Notes: generated by a model not told the origin, from the sequence alone. A stretch of DNA of 64,000 nt from Raphanus sativus (GCF_000801105.2 NC_079515.1:32015407-32079406), one strand, 5' to 3'. Shown: positions 48,352 through 58,579, counted from the stretch's first letter. A program made the numbers and translations.

Positions 48352-49515
48352 TTATAATGTATATACATTTAGCCATCTGGGGCTATACACAACTTATTTA
48401 TATTCTTTCGAAGGTCCCCAATGATTCTTTACCAATTTAAGTTGCAAAGTACATAAGAGATATAACCTGCTTCTCCATCCAACGGTTAGCATTCATCTTG
48501 GATCTTCAAGAATCTATTGGAGCCTTCAAAGCTATTTTTTGCAGCAAATGCTCTTTTTCCACGGCCGTGAGATTCTTGAATCTCATGGAAAGCTGGGCAC
48601 CTGATTGGGTTTGGGTTGAGCACAAGCTCAGTAACTCTAAAGATGAAGAAATTGTGGTTGTTGAAGAAGGTTGGTGCTAAAAGACATCATCAGATTAGCA
48701 ATCAAACATGCATCAGTCATCAGTGGAAGCAGTTTTCGATGGTGTGGCCAACTGCTCGATTAAGCCGATCTACATGCACTGCCGTCACTGTCCCATTCTG
48801 ATTTTCTCAAAGCTTTGGTTCAAGAGAGTTTGTTGACATGAGCAAGAAATTGTTTCTATATGTATTTTTTGATAGCATCAGGAGACGGGAGATATATATA
48901 TATATACGTTTGATTATTTGTAGATGCACAGTTATATCACATAGGCTTTGGTGTGTTTAGTTGGATTCGAACAGCCAAGTTTACGTATTGTATATACTGT
49001 TCTTCAGGCCGGCTCATAAACATTTTAGTCCCCTGGACAAAAATAAATTATGTAGCTTTTTGGCAATTTCTTTTTTAAAAATTAGTTAAAATCTAAAATT
49101 TAATGTAATTATTTAAGAAATTATATTATTTTGTATGAAAGTTTACAAGATAAATTTAGTTTTTAAAATATACATAACTAAATTTAGTTAAAATATATTT
49201 ATATTTACATTTTTATTTATTAAAAATTTCAAAAAAAATTGTAAAAAAAAAACAGGACCTTTGGGCCCTGGGGCGGTCGCACTCCCCGCCCACCCATCTA
49301 AGCCGCCCCTAGGGATGTTGTCTTTTTTGATAGATTCATACTTAGGTTAGGGATGTTGTCTTTTTTATATATGTTGTGTTCAGTCAAATCTTTTGATAAA
49401 GGTACTTTGCCGTTTTAATTAAAGCTGATACACTGCATGCTGTTTCATGGGGCGAGAAAGCCTTCGATATCTACCAAATGAAAAGGAGACAAAAATGCTG
49501 GGAAAAAAAAGAGAC
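48352..49515. other. Intergenic stretch with a possible DNA-transposon relic
   Basis: 3' UTR of the protease, then sequence with weak short ORFs (48498-48801) that I could not assign. Between about 49,006 and 49,312 the left part starts CAGGCCGGCTCATAA. The right part ends in a GC-rich GGGGCGGTCGCACTC...GCCGCCCCTAG segment, roughly complementary to the left end. This resembles the ends of a hAT-type non-autonomous element, but no clean target duplication is seen. An 18-bp phrase (TAGGGATGTTGTCTTTTTT) occurs twice just to its right. Confidence 0.35.
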
Positions 49516-49652
49516 TGTTATGAACCGACTGGTTCAGGTGGATGTTTATCCAAAAGATACTTACTAGGCTTTGACCCATTAGTAGTCCATCTTATAATTC
49601 CCTATATAAGGAGTTCATATTCGACATTAATAAGACACACACATTCACAACA
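49516..49652 (+). repeat. 5' LTR of the Copia element
   Basis: 137 bp beginning TGTTATGAACC and ending TTCACAACA (TG...CA). Very short for an LTR. A TATA box (TATATAA, 49603-49609) lies about 45 bp before the end and should drive the genomic transcript. Confidence 0.9.
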
Positions 49653-49666
49653 CGTTATCAGCACGA
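49653..49666 (+). promoter_or_regulatory. Primer-binding site matching the tRNA-Ile anticodon arm
   Basis: CGTTATCAGCACGA directly follows the LTR. Its reverse complement equals nucleotides 27-40 of tRNA-Ile(AAU) except for one base, at position 34. There the PBS has C, which pairs with inosine in the mature tRNA. It does not match the 3' end of initiator tRNA-Met. This suggests priming by a 5' half-tRNA, as known for Drosophila copia and yeast Ty5 with initiator tRNA-Met. Confidence 0.6.
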
Positions 49667-49740
49667 GCTAAGCTCAAAACCCTAGCAAAATTCGTAGGTC
49701 ACCAAAAACCTTAAAAACTAGCCGCATCTTAAAACAGTCA

Positions 49741-50210
49741 TATCTCCCTAACCGTAACGACCTAGACGGCGAGCCACCTATCAATCTGAAGATCTCGACG
49801 AGACGAAGCCAGCGCCGCTAACCTCGCGAGGATCCGATCTCCGACGCGCCGACACGCTCTGTTTTAGTACGTGCCGTCAATTGCTCAAGAACCCTAATTT
49901 TGACGCAACTTCAAATCGATCGTTCTCTCAAACCATAACGATCCAAACGACGTGCGATATACCAACTTGAAGATCTTGAAGAGAAGAATCCATAGCCGGA
50001 AACCTCGCGTCAATCAGATCTCAGACTCCCCGCCAATCTCTGTTTTAGTGCGCGCTGTCAATTGCACAAAAACCCTAATTTTGATTCAACTTCAAATCGA
50101 TCGTTCTCCCAAACCGTAACGATCCAGAAGACGTGCGACATATCAATTTGAAGATCTGGACGAGGAGAATCCAGCGCCGCAGACCGCGCCGCGATCAGAT
50201 GATAGACGCG
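49741..50210 (+). repeat. Triplicated 181-bp leader repeat
   Basis: Three head-to-tail copies of an about 181-bp unit, recognised by ACC(G/A)TAACGA at 49751, 49932 and 50113 and by TCTGTTTTAGT(A/G)CG(T/C)GC in the first two. The third copy is cut short. The units have diverged by many substitutions. They lie between the PBS and gag. Confidence 0.75.
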
Positions 50211-50786
50211 CCCTCACCGCCATCTACAAGCCGCGCCGTCAAAAGAAAACCTAAGGCTGTTAACTTCTCTTTCTAGTTTGTTTATAGCCGATTTATTATT
50301 TGATCTTACTAACTTCCTTTCATCAATTTGTTTAAGGAAAACAAATGATCAAATCTAATCAGATCAATTGAGGTTGAGATTTCCAAAGGAACCAAGGAGC
50401 AAATCGAGATCTAAAAGTAAGTCATCAAACCCTAGTTGTTTGATAGATCCGATTTCATAAAAGAAATGTTTAAGTTTATATCTTGATCGATTGAGATTAG
50501 AAATCTAGAGAACTCGTATACCCTGATTGATTGAATCATTAGATTTCTAGATTTGATATAATAAATTTGTTTAATAAACAAACCCTAAAGTTCATGAAAT
50601 TTAAAACTTGTATAAAACCCTAAACCGAATCGAATTATGAAACCCTTTAAACCATATCGATTATTAAACCCTAATCTAAACCGGTTTATGAAACTTATAA
50701 AAATCAAATCCGAATTGTGAAAACATTAAACCAAATCAGTTTATAAATCCCTAAACCAATCGATATTATAAACCCTAATTTGGTAG

Positions 50787-50911
50787 ATAGAAAGTTTTCA
50801 TTTCTAGAAAGTTTCAATTTTTAGAAAGTTTCCATTTTTAGAAAGTTTCCATTTCTAGAAAGTTTCCTTTTTAGAAAGTTTCCATTTTTAGAAAGTTTCA
50901 TTTTATAGAAT
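50787..50911 (+). repeat. 17-19-bp tandem array (TAGAAAGTTTCCATTT)
   Basis: About seven copies of TAGAAAGTTTCCATTTT with small variations, in the leader just upstream of gag. Confidence 0.8.
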
Positions 50912-50987
50912 TTTCTGGAAAACTTTTGAAATCAGTTCCTGAGAACATATTACTAAGATCTAACTAGAGAAACACTAAATATTTTAG

Positions 50988-51867
50988 ATGTCGAATTTCC
51001 TCCAACATAATCTCAGGAGAAAACTACTTGCAATATATGCAATGGGCACAAGATATTAAAACCACACTTGAGTCTGATGAACTTAGTGAATGCATCACAG
51101 ACGATAGCATTGCAAGAGAACTCCTGAACACTCGCCATCATATTTGTGAAAAACTCAAAAGTCTATATCTGACCGATGATCCCTCAAAGCTTTGGACAGA
51201 TCTAGAAAATAGAAATTGTATCCAAGAGGTTATACATACCAAAGCTTTACGAGAATGGATCAACCTCAGATTCCGAGACTATAAAACTGTGGGAGAATAT
51301 AACTTTGCCCTACTCAAAATAGTTTTCGAAATGAAACTGTGGTGAGGAAGTGACTGATGAAGATATGTTGGAAAAGACATTCCACCTTTCACCCTACCAA
51401 CTTATTGTTACTACAACAATACAGAGAAATGGGCTTCACTACCTATACATCTCTAATAGCAAGATTGTTGCAAGCTGAGCAAAATCATGAATTGCTAATG
51501 AACAGTAGTGAAAGAGAGTTTACGAGGCCAACTCCATTACCACCAGCTTATGCACTACCAGCCGAAAGGGCTGATCTAGAAACCAACCGTGTCAAGAGAG
51601 GATGGACATGGGGGATGGTCTAAGTTGCGCAATAATTGTGGAATGGACAACCATTTGGCTAAGAGATGTAGAACTCCTAAGTATCTAGCTACTCTTTATC
51701 AGCAAAGCTTTAAAAGAAAAGCTAAGATGGTTCGGAAAGATGAAGGAAAATTGTCAAAGATGTTCCCATGGATCATGACAAGTGTGATCGTATGGATCAC
51801 AAGAAAGGATGATCCAACAAAGCATAAGAGAATAGATCACCATGATGACTCGACATCAAGCCCTTAG
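50988..51867 (+). pseudogene. Degenerate Copia gag
   Basis: ATG at 50988 opens MSNFLQHN, then the frame shifts. The part at 51028-51345 reads NYLQYMQWAQDIKTTLES-like, followed by DDPSKLWTDLENR and WINLRFRDYKTVGEYN, which is the UBN2-type gag domain of Copia elements. Further on, GMDNHLAKRCRTPKYL is the zinc knuckle; its first cysteine is lost. Several frameshifts and stops interrupt it. Confidence 0.65.
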
Positions 51868-53659
51868 TGTTCTTACTTAGTTATTTCATACCTTATTATT
51901 TTCCTTTAAACATTATTCACTTCCTTTGGTTGCTATCTTTGAAAGAATCAATAAATGAAAGCTTTTATATCATAAACAAAACGTTCATTCATGTGAATAC
52001 CCTTATGATGTACAGTGGATCAAACCACATACATCTTAAGACACAAAATCCACGACCAAATATCCAATTGCCTCAAAGGTACACAAAGAGAGGACGTGTA
52101 CAATATAGAGATCGTGTGCATTGTATTCACATTTGAGGCTATGTACACAAAGAGAGGACGTGTACAATAATCATTCTTATAAGTGAAAGACTTAAGAATT
52201 GATGAATGGACAGTTTCATAATGAATCCATGGGCAAAAGAAACAAAGTGTTTCCTTAAATAGAAACCGCCCAAAGAAGATTGTATAATGGTAAAAGCTAA
52301 GTTAACTCACGCTAAAAGTATCCAAATATGATATGTCCATGGGGGTAAGTGTCAATCATTTCATGTAACATGGACATACACAATATTGATACATCAAAAA
52401 AGTTCACAAGAATAAAGATAGACTTATCCCATTCGGATTAAAACTAAGGATAAAGGAAAACATGTTACTTCAAAACGTCCAAGTGAATATAGATTAAAGT
52501 GCTCACGTCCCAAAGGGTTTGATAAACATTATATGATCATGGAGAATGTAGAAAACATTTCATGACTCAATATGGACACGAATATTCACAATGAAAGGAC
52601 AAGAACAGAAAGAAAAATCACCTAAAAAGGCTACATATCTTTACATGATTCACATTCTAAAAGTATTTTAAGAATGAATGATATGTCCATGGGGGAAGGA
52701 TAAGAATAAAACCCACATTTTAATCTACATGGACATACACACACAGAAATGAATATTGATACCCATCCCATTGATTGAAACGGGTCAAAGGCCAGCCACA
52801 CCTCATCTTAGCACATAAAGAAGTGCCACTTATAAATTCTATCGCTCCACCACAGAAATATAAGATGAGAGGATGGGAATAGATGTTGGATATGACTTGA
52901 TATAAGTTCCCCACGTTCATAAGAACCTTGAGCCAACCACGGATGATTAAAGGCCAGGTACAAGGATAATCACCTCAGTGAATCCGAACATCCAACATCA
53001 AGGGGAGAAAAGAATAAGCTGGATAAAATGAGATTACATGGAATCATACATCCTGATATTGGCAAGATCCTCAGACTAGAGAATGAGACTTAGAAAGTCC
53101 AGAAGAGTATACAAAAGCTAGCTTAAACAATTGCCAGATTCCACTGACCCGAATAGAATGACTAAGTCATCTATACCAGCTATAAATGCACCAAATTCGT
53201 TTGATGTTCAAGAAGAACACAATCAGGTTGCTACTAAGTCTAAGACATGTTTTGAAAACATGATAGACCAATGAATTCCAAAGATAAGATCCCTCGTATA
53301 AATATAGAAAGGTGCAAATGAAACCGTGGATGAGGGACTCCTAGACATAGTCGATCCAAAGATGGACAAACCTAAAAGCCGTGGCCACGGATGAGGAAAC
53401 CATAAGATATGGTTGTACCTAAGGTACCTAATGATACTTGGGACGCCAAGCTTCAGGGTATTAAAGGCTACAATGAAACCTCAAAGAGTTAAGTCATGTC
53501 TAGGACTCAAAGGAACAAACGAGCTCGAGATTAATTATATACTATGCATGCAATGTAGCACATGAGATTATTAATGAGGATCATAAAACCACGTCCATAG
53601 ATGAATGCATTCAACAAGAGATTAAGATCAAATGGATAAGGAGACGTGGAGTTAAGTTC

Positions 53660-53960
53660 ATAAAGAAAGAGAGGTTTTGGTCCTATAGTTCGGACACCTC
53701 TAGACAAAAAACCAGTTGGACAGGAATGATTCTTTGTGAGTAAAAGAAATCAAACATGGTGAGATAGCCAAGTATAAGGCACGACCATATGCACAAGGAT
53801 CTCACAAAGACCAGGAATCAATTATAAAGGAGACATACTACTTGTGGTGGATGCAACAAACGATTAGATTCCTAGTAAGTCTGGCCATAAGAAAAGATAT
53901 TAGATTTTCGGTTTAAAGGATGTAAAAACCGACTATGAATAAGTCCACTGGATAATGAAT
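53660..53960 (+). pseudogene. Reverse-transcriptase relic of the Copia element
   Basis: The phrase FGPIVRTPLDKKPVG corresponds to the start of the Copia reverse transcriptase (family form GPVVRTP..VKPVGYKWVF). Downstream in broken frames are remains of the RPGI(D/N)Y region. Stops and frameshifts are frequent; no catalytic core can be read. The rest of 51,870-55,350 holds only scattered relics and short internal duplications (e.g. a repeat around ATATGTCCATGGGGG at 52,328 and 52,680). Confidence 0.55.
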
Positions 53961-55354
53961 AGAAATGAAAGTCTCAGAGGATATTAAGTTGCCAAATGCA
54001 ACAAGTTCTCGAGAACTAAAGTGTATAAGTGTATGATAATGATCTAAAAATATCCTAGGAACCTCTATAGACACTTCCCAAAAGACTATCTAAAGAAAGC
54101 ATTGAAATGAATGTTTTGGGAAAGATTAAGTTTGGGACAAACAAAGATTGTTTGGGATTACAAAGTAAGTATCTTAAATATACTTAGAGATGAAATCCTT
54201 GTGCATCAATAAGGCATATATAAAAGATGACAAAACATTAGGCATGAACCATTGTGTGAAGTCTATAAGGTTCATTGAATCTAAATGTTTACTATATAAA
54301 TATGGCTAGCCCCATTGTATGGTAACATAGTCCCATAGTCCCTAGATCCGGACATAAACTCATTAGGTCATAAGAAGGACAAAGAAGTTGTACCTTAGTC
54401 TGGATACAAGCCAATGTAAGACCCATGGTCGAATGGTTTTCACTTGGTCCAAGTACTGACCCACTTTGTCCTAAGGACGAACATGGTCATAAGACCATCT
54501 AAGATTGGTCACGGATCCTTTGATCCTAGATTGGACAAAGACATATGTCCTTAATCTAGAAAGACTCAAGGCACATCCAGATGTAAATATTCACAAGTGA
54601 AACCATAGTTAAGTCTAAACTTAATACTATACATCTAAATAATTTCAAAGTGCAGTATGATCATATATGTTGTTAATGATCAGACCATGAGGCATTGGAA
54701 ATAAAACCATACATGTCCCTTGTCAAAGGTGCCATTGGCGCCTTGCCTTGATGTATTTGTTATACACATATGAACATGAGCTTTGAACTAAGCTTAAGCT
54801 ATGTCCAAATATAAAGGCAATGAGACAGGATTGAAATATCCTTTTATTATGTTTGAGATTATTTTATACTAACCAAACCCAAAGATGTGTTTGCTTGGTT
54901 TTATTTTTGATTATGATACAGGTTATAACATTGGATCCATACATGGATAGTTCTCAAACAAGCAGTATGCACACGTTGGAAAACAAATATGAAGAAGTAC
55001 GAGTCCAACCAAAGACATGTCAACCTGCTTCTTCACCATGTCTACAACAGCACCACGTCCATGAGACCTTCCTATCAGTCCAGGACGTGCACATTAGAAG
55101 ACCAGCTCAAAGATTTGGCGTCCATGGAGTTTTCACCAGTCTACCCATGCGCCAACCTCAAGATCATATACGGAGGTACAAATCAGGGGAAGTGATACAT
55201 GTTGTACTCTTTTTCCTTCACCATGGTTTTGTCCCATTGGGTTTTCCTGGTAAGGTTTTAATGAGGCAACACCAAGTAATTGGTAAATTGGTAAAGTGTA
55301 TCACGAACCCAAAAGGATTTGGTATCTGGCGAACTCAAGATGAATTCAACATCC

Positions 55355-55362
55355 AGGGGAAG
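55355..55362 (+). promoter_or_regulatory. Polypurine tract
   Basis: AGGGGAAG directly precedes the right LTR, the expected plus-strand primer. Confidence 0.75.
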
Positions 55363-55499
55363 TGTTATGAACCGACTGGTTCAGGTGGATGTTTATCCAA
55401 AAGATACTTACTAGGCTTTGACCCATTAGTAGTCCATCTTATAATTCCCTATATAAGGAGTTCATATTCGACATTAATAAGACACACACATTCACAACA
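55363..55499 (+). repeat. 3' LTR of the Copia element
   Basis: 137 bp, read as identical to the left LTR base by base. Confidence 0.9.
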
Positions 55500-55514
55500 G
55501 AGACGAAAATGAAG

Positions 55515-55588
55515 TGGCCTATACAGGTTTCGAACCTGTGACCTTCGCGTTATTAGCACGACGCTCTAACCAACTGAGCTAATAGGCC
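55515..55588 (-). tRNA. tRNA-Ile (AAT)
   Basis: Full cloverleaf on the minus strand: acceptor stem GGCCTAT/ATAGGCC with discriminator A, D arm GCTC-GAGC, anticodon stem TCGTG/CGCGA with loop CTAATAA (anticodon AAT), T arm ACAGG-TTCGAAA-CCTGT. No intron. A four-T run for Pol III termination lies at 55507-55510 (TTTT on the minus strand), immediately next to the retrotransposon. Relative to the second copy at 58506, pair 5:68 is U-A instead of C-G. Confidence 0.97.
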
Positions 55589-56836
55589 ATTTGTTCTATA
55601 ACTCCACATATTGTTAAATAACACAGACTTGAGAAAATGTGCAACCTTCAGAAAGATATTATCAAGAATGTGATACTCTTTTGAGAGCTTAAGGAAGAAA
55701 ACAGATGAAATAGTACTGATGTTAATGTCGTTCAATTAAAACGAGTATTACTAAAGTAAATAATGAAGACATACCAGAATGATTCACAAAGGGAGTAAAA
55801 CAGAATCAGCAATGAAGAACTGTTTGATATGGAGCGCTGTCATGCTGTTTTTCACAGCTTAAGGAAGAAAACACCTGAAATATTATTACAGTATATTAAC
55901 GTTGTTACATAATTAGAAACGAGCATTGTTATAGTAAATGATGAAAAAACAAGTTCAACATTTTCGATAAAGTTGAATCTTGTCCTACCAAAATGATCCA
56001 TGAACGGGGGAGACAGAAAATTATGTGTACCTGACCACTTGTAACATGTACAGAAACATGGTGGTCAATGAATCAAGAACAGTTTGTCATCCCTCAGATC
56101 TGCCAAATTTGATGAACAAAAAGCAGTTAGACCGAAGCCGAATAATAAAAAAATTGGTCAAAGTGAATTCAGAAGTATTTGTTCTTCGTAAGAAACAGAG
56201 TTCGGTTACACACCAATGTTAACAGAAGATAGTGTAATCAGTCTTCCCTCATAATTGCTATATTTAGATACTGAGTGTCTGCTTAGATGCAGATGGTTAA
56301 GTTACACGAGAAAAATGTCAGATAAGGGAAGCCATCTGACCTCAAAAAAATTCATTGAAACAGACAGAAGAAAGATCAAAGAGGGATCCAAAGGATGAAA
56401 GAACCAAATAAAACAGAACCAACGAGTTTAAAGCAATGTCGTCAGTGTATAATATCCAGAGAAGCTTAAGCAATGACATGAGCAGTGAAATCAAGTTGAT
56501 GTTATCTAATAAATCAAATTGAATAAATGTACACACCTTCAGAGATGAATTGCCAAAAGTTGGTTGAAGTAGACGATGAGTAACTTACATGTTATATGTA
56601 TAATGAAGCCAAGAAGACTAAGAAACTCTGAAGGGCTTAACAATTTTGAAAGCAGTAAGAAAAGAAGAGAAGACAAGTAAAAAAATCAAGACTTTTTATA
56701 GAGAAAAAAGACCCATTAGCCACACGATCATCCACTTTAAGAAGTAGAAGTAGACATCAAACATTCTATACGATAATCACAGGAATACAGAGAAAACAAA
56801 TAATAAAAAAAGATTCTCAGGATACTACACTCTAAA
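55589..56836. other. Upstream flank of tRNA-Ile copy 1, part of a duplication
   Basis: No ORF of interest. About 56,040-56,640 is similar, block by block, to 58,680-59,200 beside the second tRNA-Ile. Inside it, about 55,686-55,770 and 55,855-55,945 are a further diverged internal repeat (AGCTTAAGGAAGAAAACA...). I found no clear snoRNA box C/D or other RNA signature. Confidence 0.5.
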
Positions 56837-56936
56837 CGATTTCAGCTTCATCAAGATCATCAAGCAAATCATCATCATCATAAAACCAACCCAAACTCTG
56901 TTTATATGCAAAAGATTGGATTTTTATACTAGGACT
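56836..56936 (-). repeat. Partial duplicate of the GTE-like gene 3' coding end
   Basis: Positions 56,840-56,902 repeat the sequence of 56,940-57,012 (DDLLDDLEE-coding stretch) with small changes. The copy follows the stop codon of the gene and is not part of its frame. Confidence 0.6.
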
Positions 56937-57377
56937 CTAAAAGATTTCACCTTCCTCAAGATCATCAAGAAGATCATCATCAATACCAGCTTTTAAAACC
57001 AACCCAAACTTTCTAAGCAAAGATCGATCTCTTGCCTTGCGGGAGCCGCCAATGAGATACAAGAGTTCTCTTTCGGCAGACAAGGGATTTTCCAACTCAC
57101 GGTCTGATCTTGCTTCTTCCTCTTCTTCGACCTTCAATACCGCAAGTCTTGCTTCTTGTCTGATCTTTCTCCTCGCTTCGATCCTTGCTTTCTCTTGACG
57201 CTGCCTCCTCTGAAGAATCTGCTTCTCCCTTCTGATATTCATCATAGCCTCAGACTTGTTACTACTCGACTTGACAATTATATCCGCAAACCTAATCTTT
57301 ATCGCTGCCGCACGAGCGGATTTTGAGGAAGAAGACGAGAGCAGCGGATCACGAGCCAGACTTGCTGCTGTCGTCAT
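56937..57377 (-). CDS. Small protein related to the C-terminus of GTE bromodomain factors
   Basis: Single-exon ORF of 146 aa, highly charged. Residues about 20-95 (ARAAAIKIRFADIIVKS, then REKQILQRRQRQEKARIEARRKIRQEARLA) match the C-terminal pattern of the plant GTE8/GTE10 group: (K)AA.LK.RFADII.KA followed by REE.E+.Q++EKAR++AE. The C-terminus is acidic (DDDLLDDLEEGEIF). It lacks a bromodomain and an ET domain. The long helix would be a single charged coiled coil. The similar region in GTE proteins is poorly characterised, so function is unknown; it could bind what that tail binds. It may be a truncated duplicate or a real small gene. A TATA box 165 bp upstream and an intact frame favour expression. 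Confidence 0.65.
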   Translation of the reverse strand: MTTAASLARDPLLSSSSSKSARAAAIKIRFADIIVKSSSNKSEAMMNIRREKQILQRRQRQEKARIEARRKIRQEARLAVLKVEEEEEARSDRELENPLSAERELLYLIGGSRKARDRSLLRKFGLVLKAGIDDDLLDDLEEGEIF

Positions 57378-57540
57378 TGCTAAACCACTAGTTTTCGGAT
57401 TCGAAACAGAGAATGGGAGAGAAGAGTAGTAACGAAGAAATCGATTTCAGGAAAAGAAACCCTAAAACTCGGATTTGTTGGGAGAGAGAAGAGTGTCTGT
57501 GTAAAAAATCTATTTCTGTAGGAGACTCTCGGTGTGTGTT

Positions 57541-57550
57541 GTTTATATAG
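57541..57550 (-). promoter_or_regulatory. TATA box of the GTE-like gene
   Basis: CTATATAAAC on the minus strand, about 165 bp before the start codon. Confidence 0.55.
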
Positions 57551-57690
57551 GAGAGGTGATGCTGTTAAGTGGGAGCCGCTCTATTTTCCTTTTTCCTTCT
57601 TTTTAAAGTTCGATTATTGGTAAGTCCAACCGTTTACAAACTAGGTTTTTCTTTTTTTCCTTTTTTCTAATATTCAAGTCTTAGTTAGTT

Positions 57691-57795
57691 GTTTTTTTTT
57701 TTTTCCTTTTTCTTCTTTTTTTTGCAACATTTTTTCCTTTTTCTTCTTTTTTTGCAACATTTTTTTCCTTTTTCTTCTTTTTTGCAACATTTTTT
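57691..57795. repeat. 30-bp pyrimidine-rich minisatellite
   Basis: Three copies of a 30-bp unit ending TTTGCAACAT (at 57721, 57751, 57781), with TTTTTCCTTTTTCTTC between them. Strongly strand-asymmetric (polypyrimidine on plus). Confidence 0.85.
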
Positions 57796-58505
57796 TCCTT
57801 TTCTCAAGACCTGATAATAAACGTTTCCGTTATTTCCTTTTTTTAAAAAAAAAAATCTATTAAAATCTAACCATTACTAATTACTCCTTCCTTTTTCTAT
57901 TTTTTTTTTCTATAATCGACATTTTTTTTTTCTTTTCTAAAACTCTATCAAATAAAAGACGATAAAAATCTGCTAGTAGGCATGGGGTGGGTTGGAGGAA
58001 GAGTTTTGAGTTATGTTCTTCTTAGTCATCTTTTGGAAACCCTATGCTATGATCTTTCCATGACTAGAAGTGTCCTCAACAAACGGGTTTTGTTTTTAAG
58101 AACTAACAAGTGAATACATTTAAGTCAAAGCCAAAGAAGCCTTCTTAATAATCAGTTCGAAATCGATGAGACGCGTGAGGTATAGAAAAAATCAAATCAA
58201 ATTTGCAAACGTTTGGCCTGAAACCACAAAGGTATAGAAAGTATGCAACGCTTTTAATATTTATGTTGATACCTCTGATCTTTGTAGGTTGATGGAAAGC
58301 CTAGCCTTGGATCTTCTACTTGACTAAGATCAATCAGCTATAAGCAAACTGCAAACATTAAGCGTGATGCCTTGTTACTGCCATTGAAACACACAGCTTT
58401 GTTTCTGTGCGTTTGCTGTTTAAGAGAATTAGCTTGGCTCGTTCAAGGCCTGACAAATCCTCCTAAATCACCAAGAATGAGTGATAAAAAGGAAAAAAAC
58501 TAGAG
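57796..58505. other. Intergenic stretch, no gene seen
   Basis: Continues T-rich to about 57,960, then mixed sequence without coding or RNA features. The last 10-20 bp before the tRNA on the plus strand contain GGAAAAAAAC, giving the T run for Pol III termination on the minus strand. Confidence 0.4.
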
Positions 58506-58579
58506 TGGCCCATACAGGTTTCGAACCTGTGACCTTCGCGTTATTAGCACGACGCTCTAACCAACTGAGCTAATGGGCC
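58506..58579 (-). tRNA. tRNA-Ile (AAT)
   Basis: Full cloverleaf, same as the copy at 55515 except that pair 5:68 is C-G (GGCCCAT/ATGGGCC). The anticodon loop CTAATAA gives AAT. A T-rich terminator follows on the minus strand. This is the standard plant tRNA-Ile(AAU) sequence. Confidence 0.97.

Larger units (their letters stand above)
49516..55499 (+). mobile_element. Copia-type LTR retrotransposon, decayed body, intact ends
   Basis: A 5,984-bp element bounded by two 137-bp LTRs that I read as identical and flanked by the 5-bp target duplication GAGAC (49511-49515 and 55500-55504). A primer-binding site follows the left LTR, and a purine tract (AGGGGAAG) precedes the right one. The long leader (about 1.3 kb) holds tandem repeats. 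Gag-like sequence with a damaged zinc knuckle and then scattered reverse-transcriptase relics in Copia order are visible, but no pol frame is open. It therefore cannot encode its own machinery and must have moved with proteins from a relative. It stops 10 bp short of a tRNA-Ile gene. Confidence 0.85.

Noticed and set aside
48498..48801. Short ORFs downstream of the aspartyl protease, considered as a relic of the next Arabidopsis gene (a bZIP)
   Set aside because: No basic region or leucine zipper could be read in any frame.
54853..55512. 219-aa ORF overlapping the right LTR
   Set aside because: It runs through the polypurine tract and LTR, and does not resemble RNase H or any Copia protein. 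It is an accidental open frame in a decayed element.
55589..56640. tRNA-snoRNA dicistronic gene as an explanation for the conserved flank
   Set aside because: I could not find a convincing pair of C and D boxes with terminal stem on the tRNA strand.
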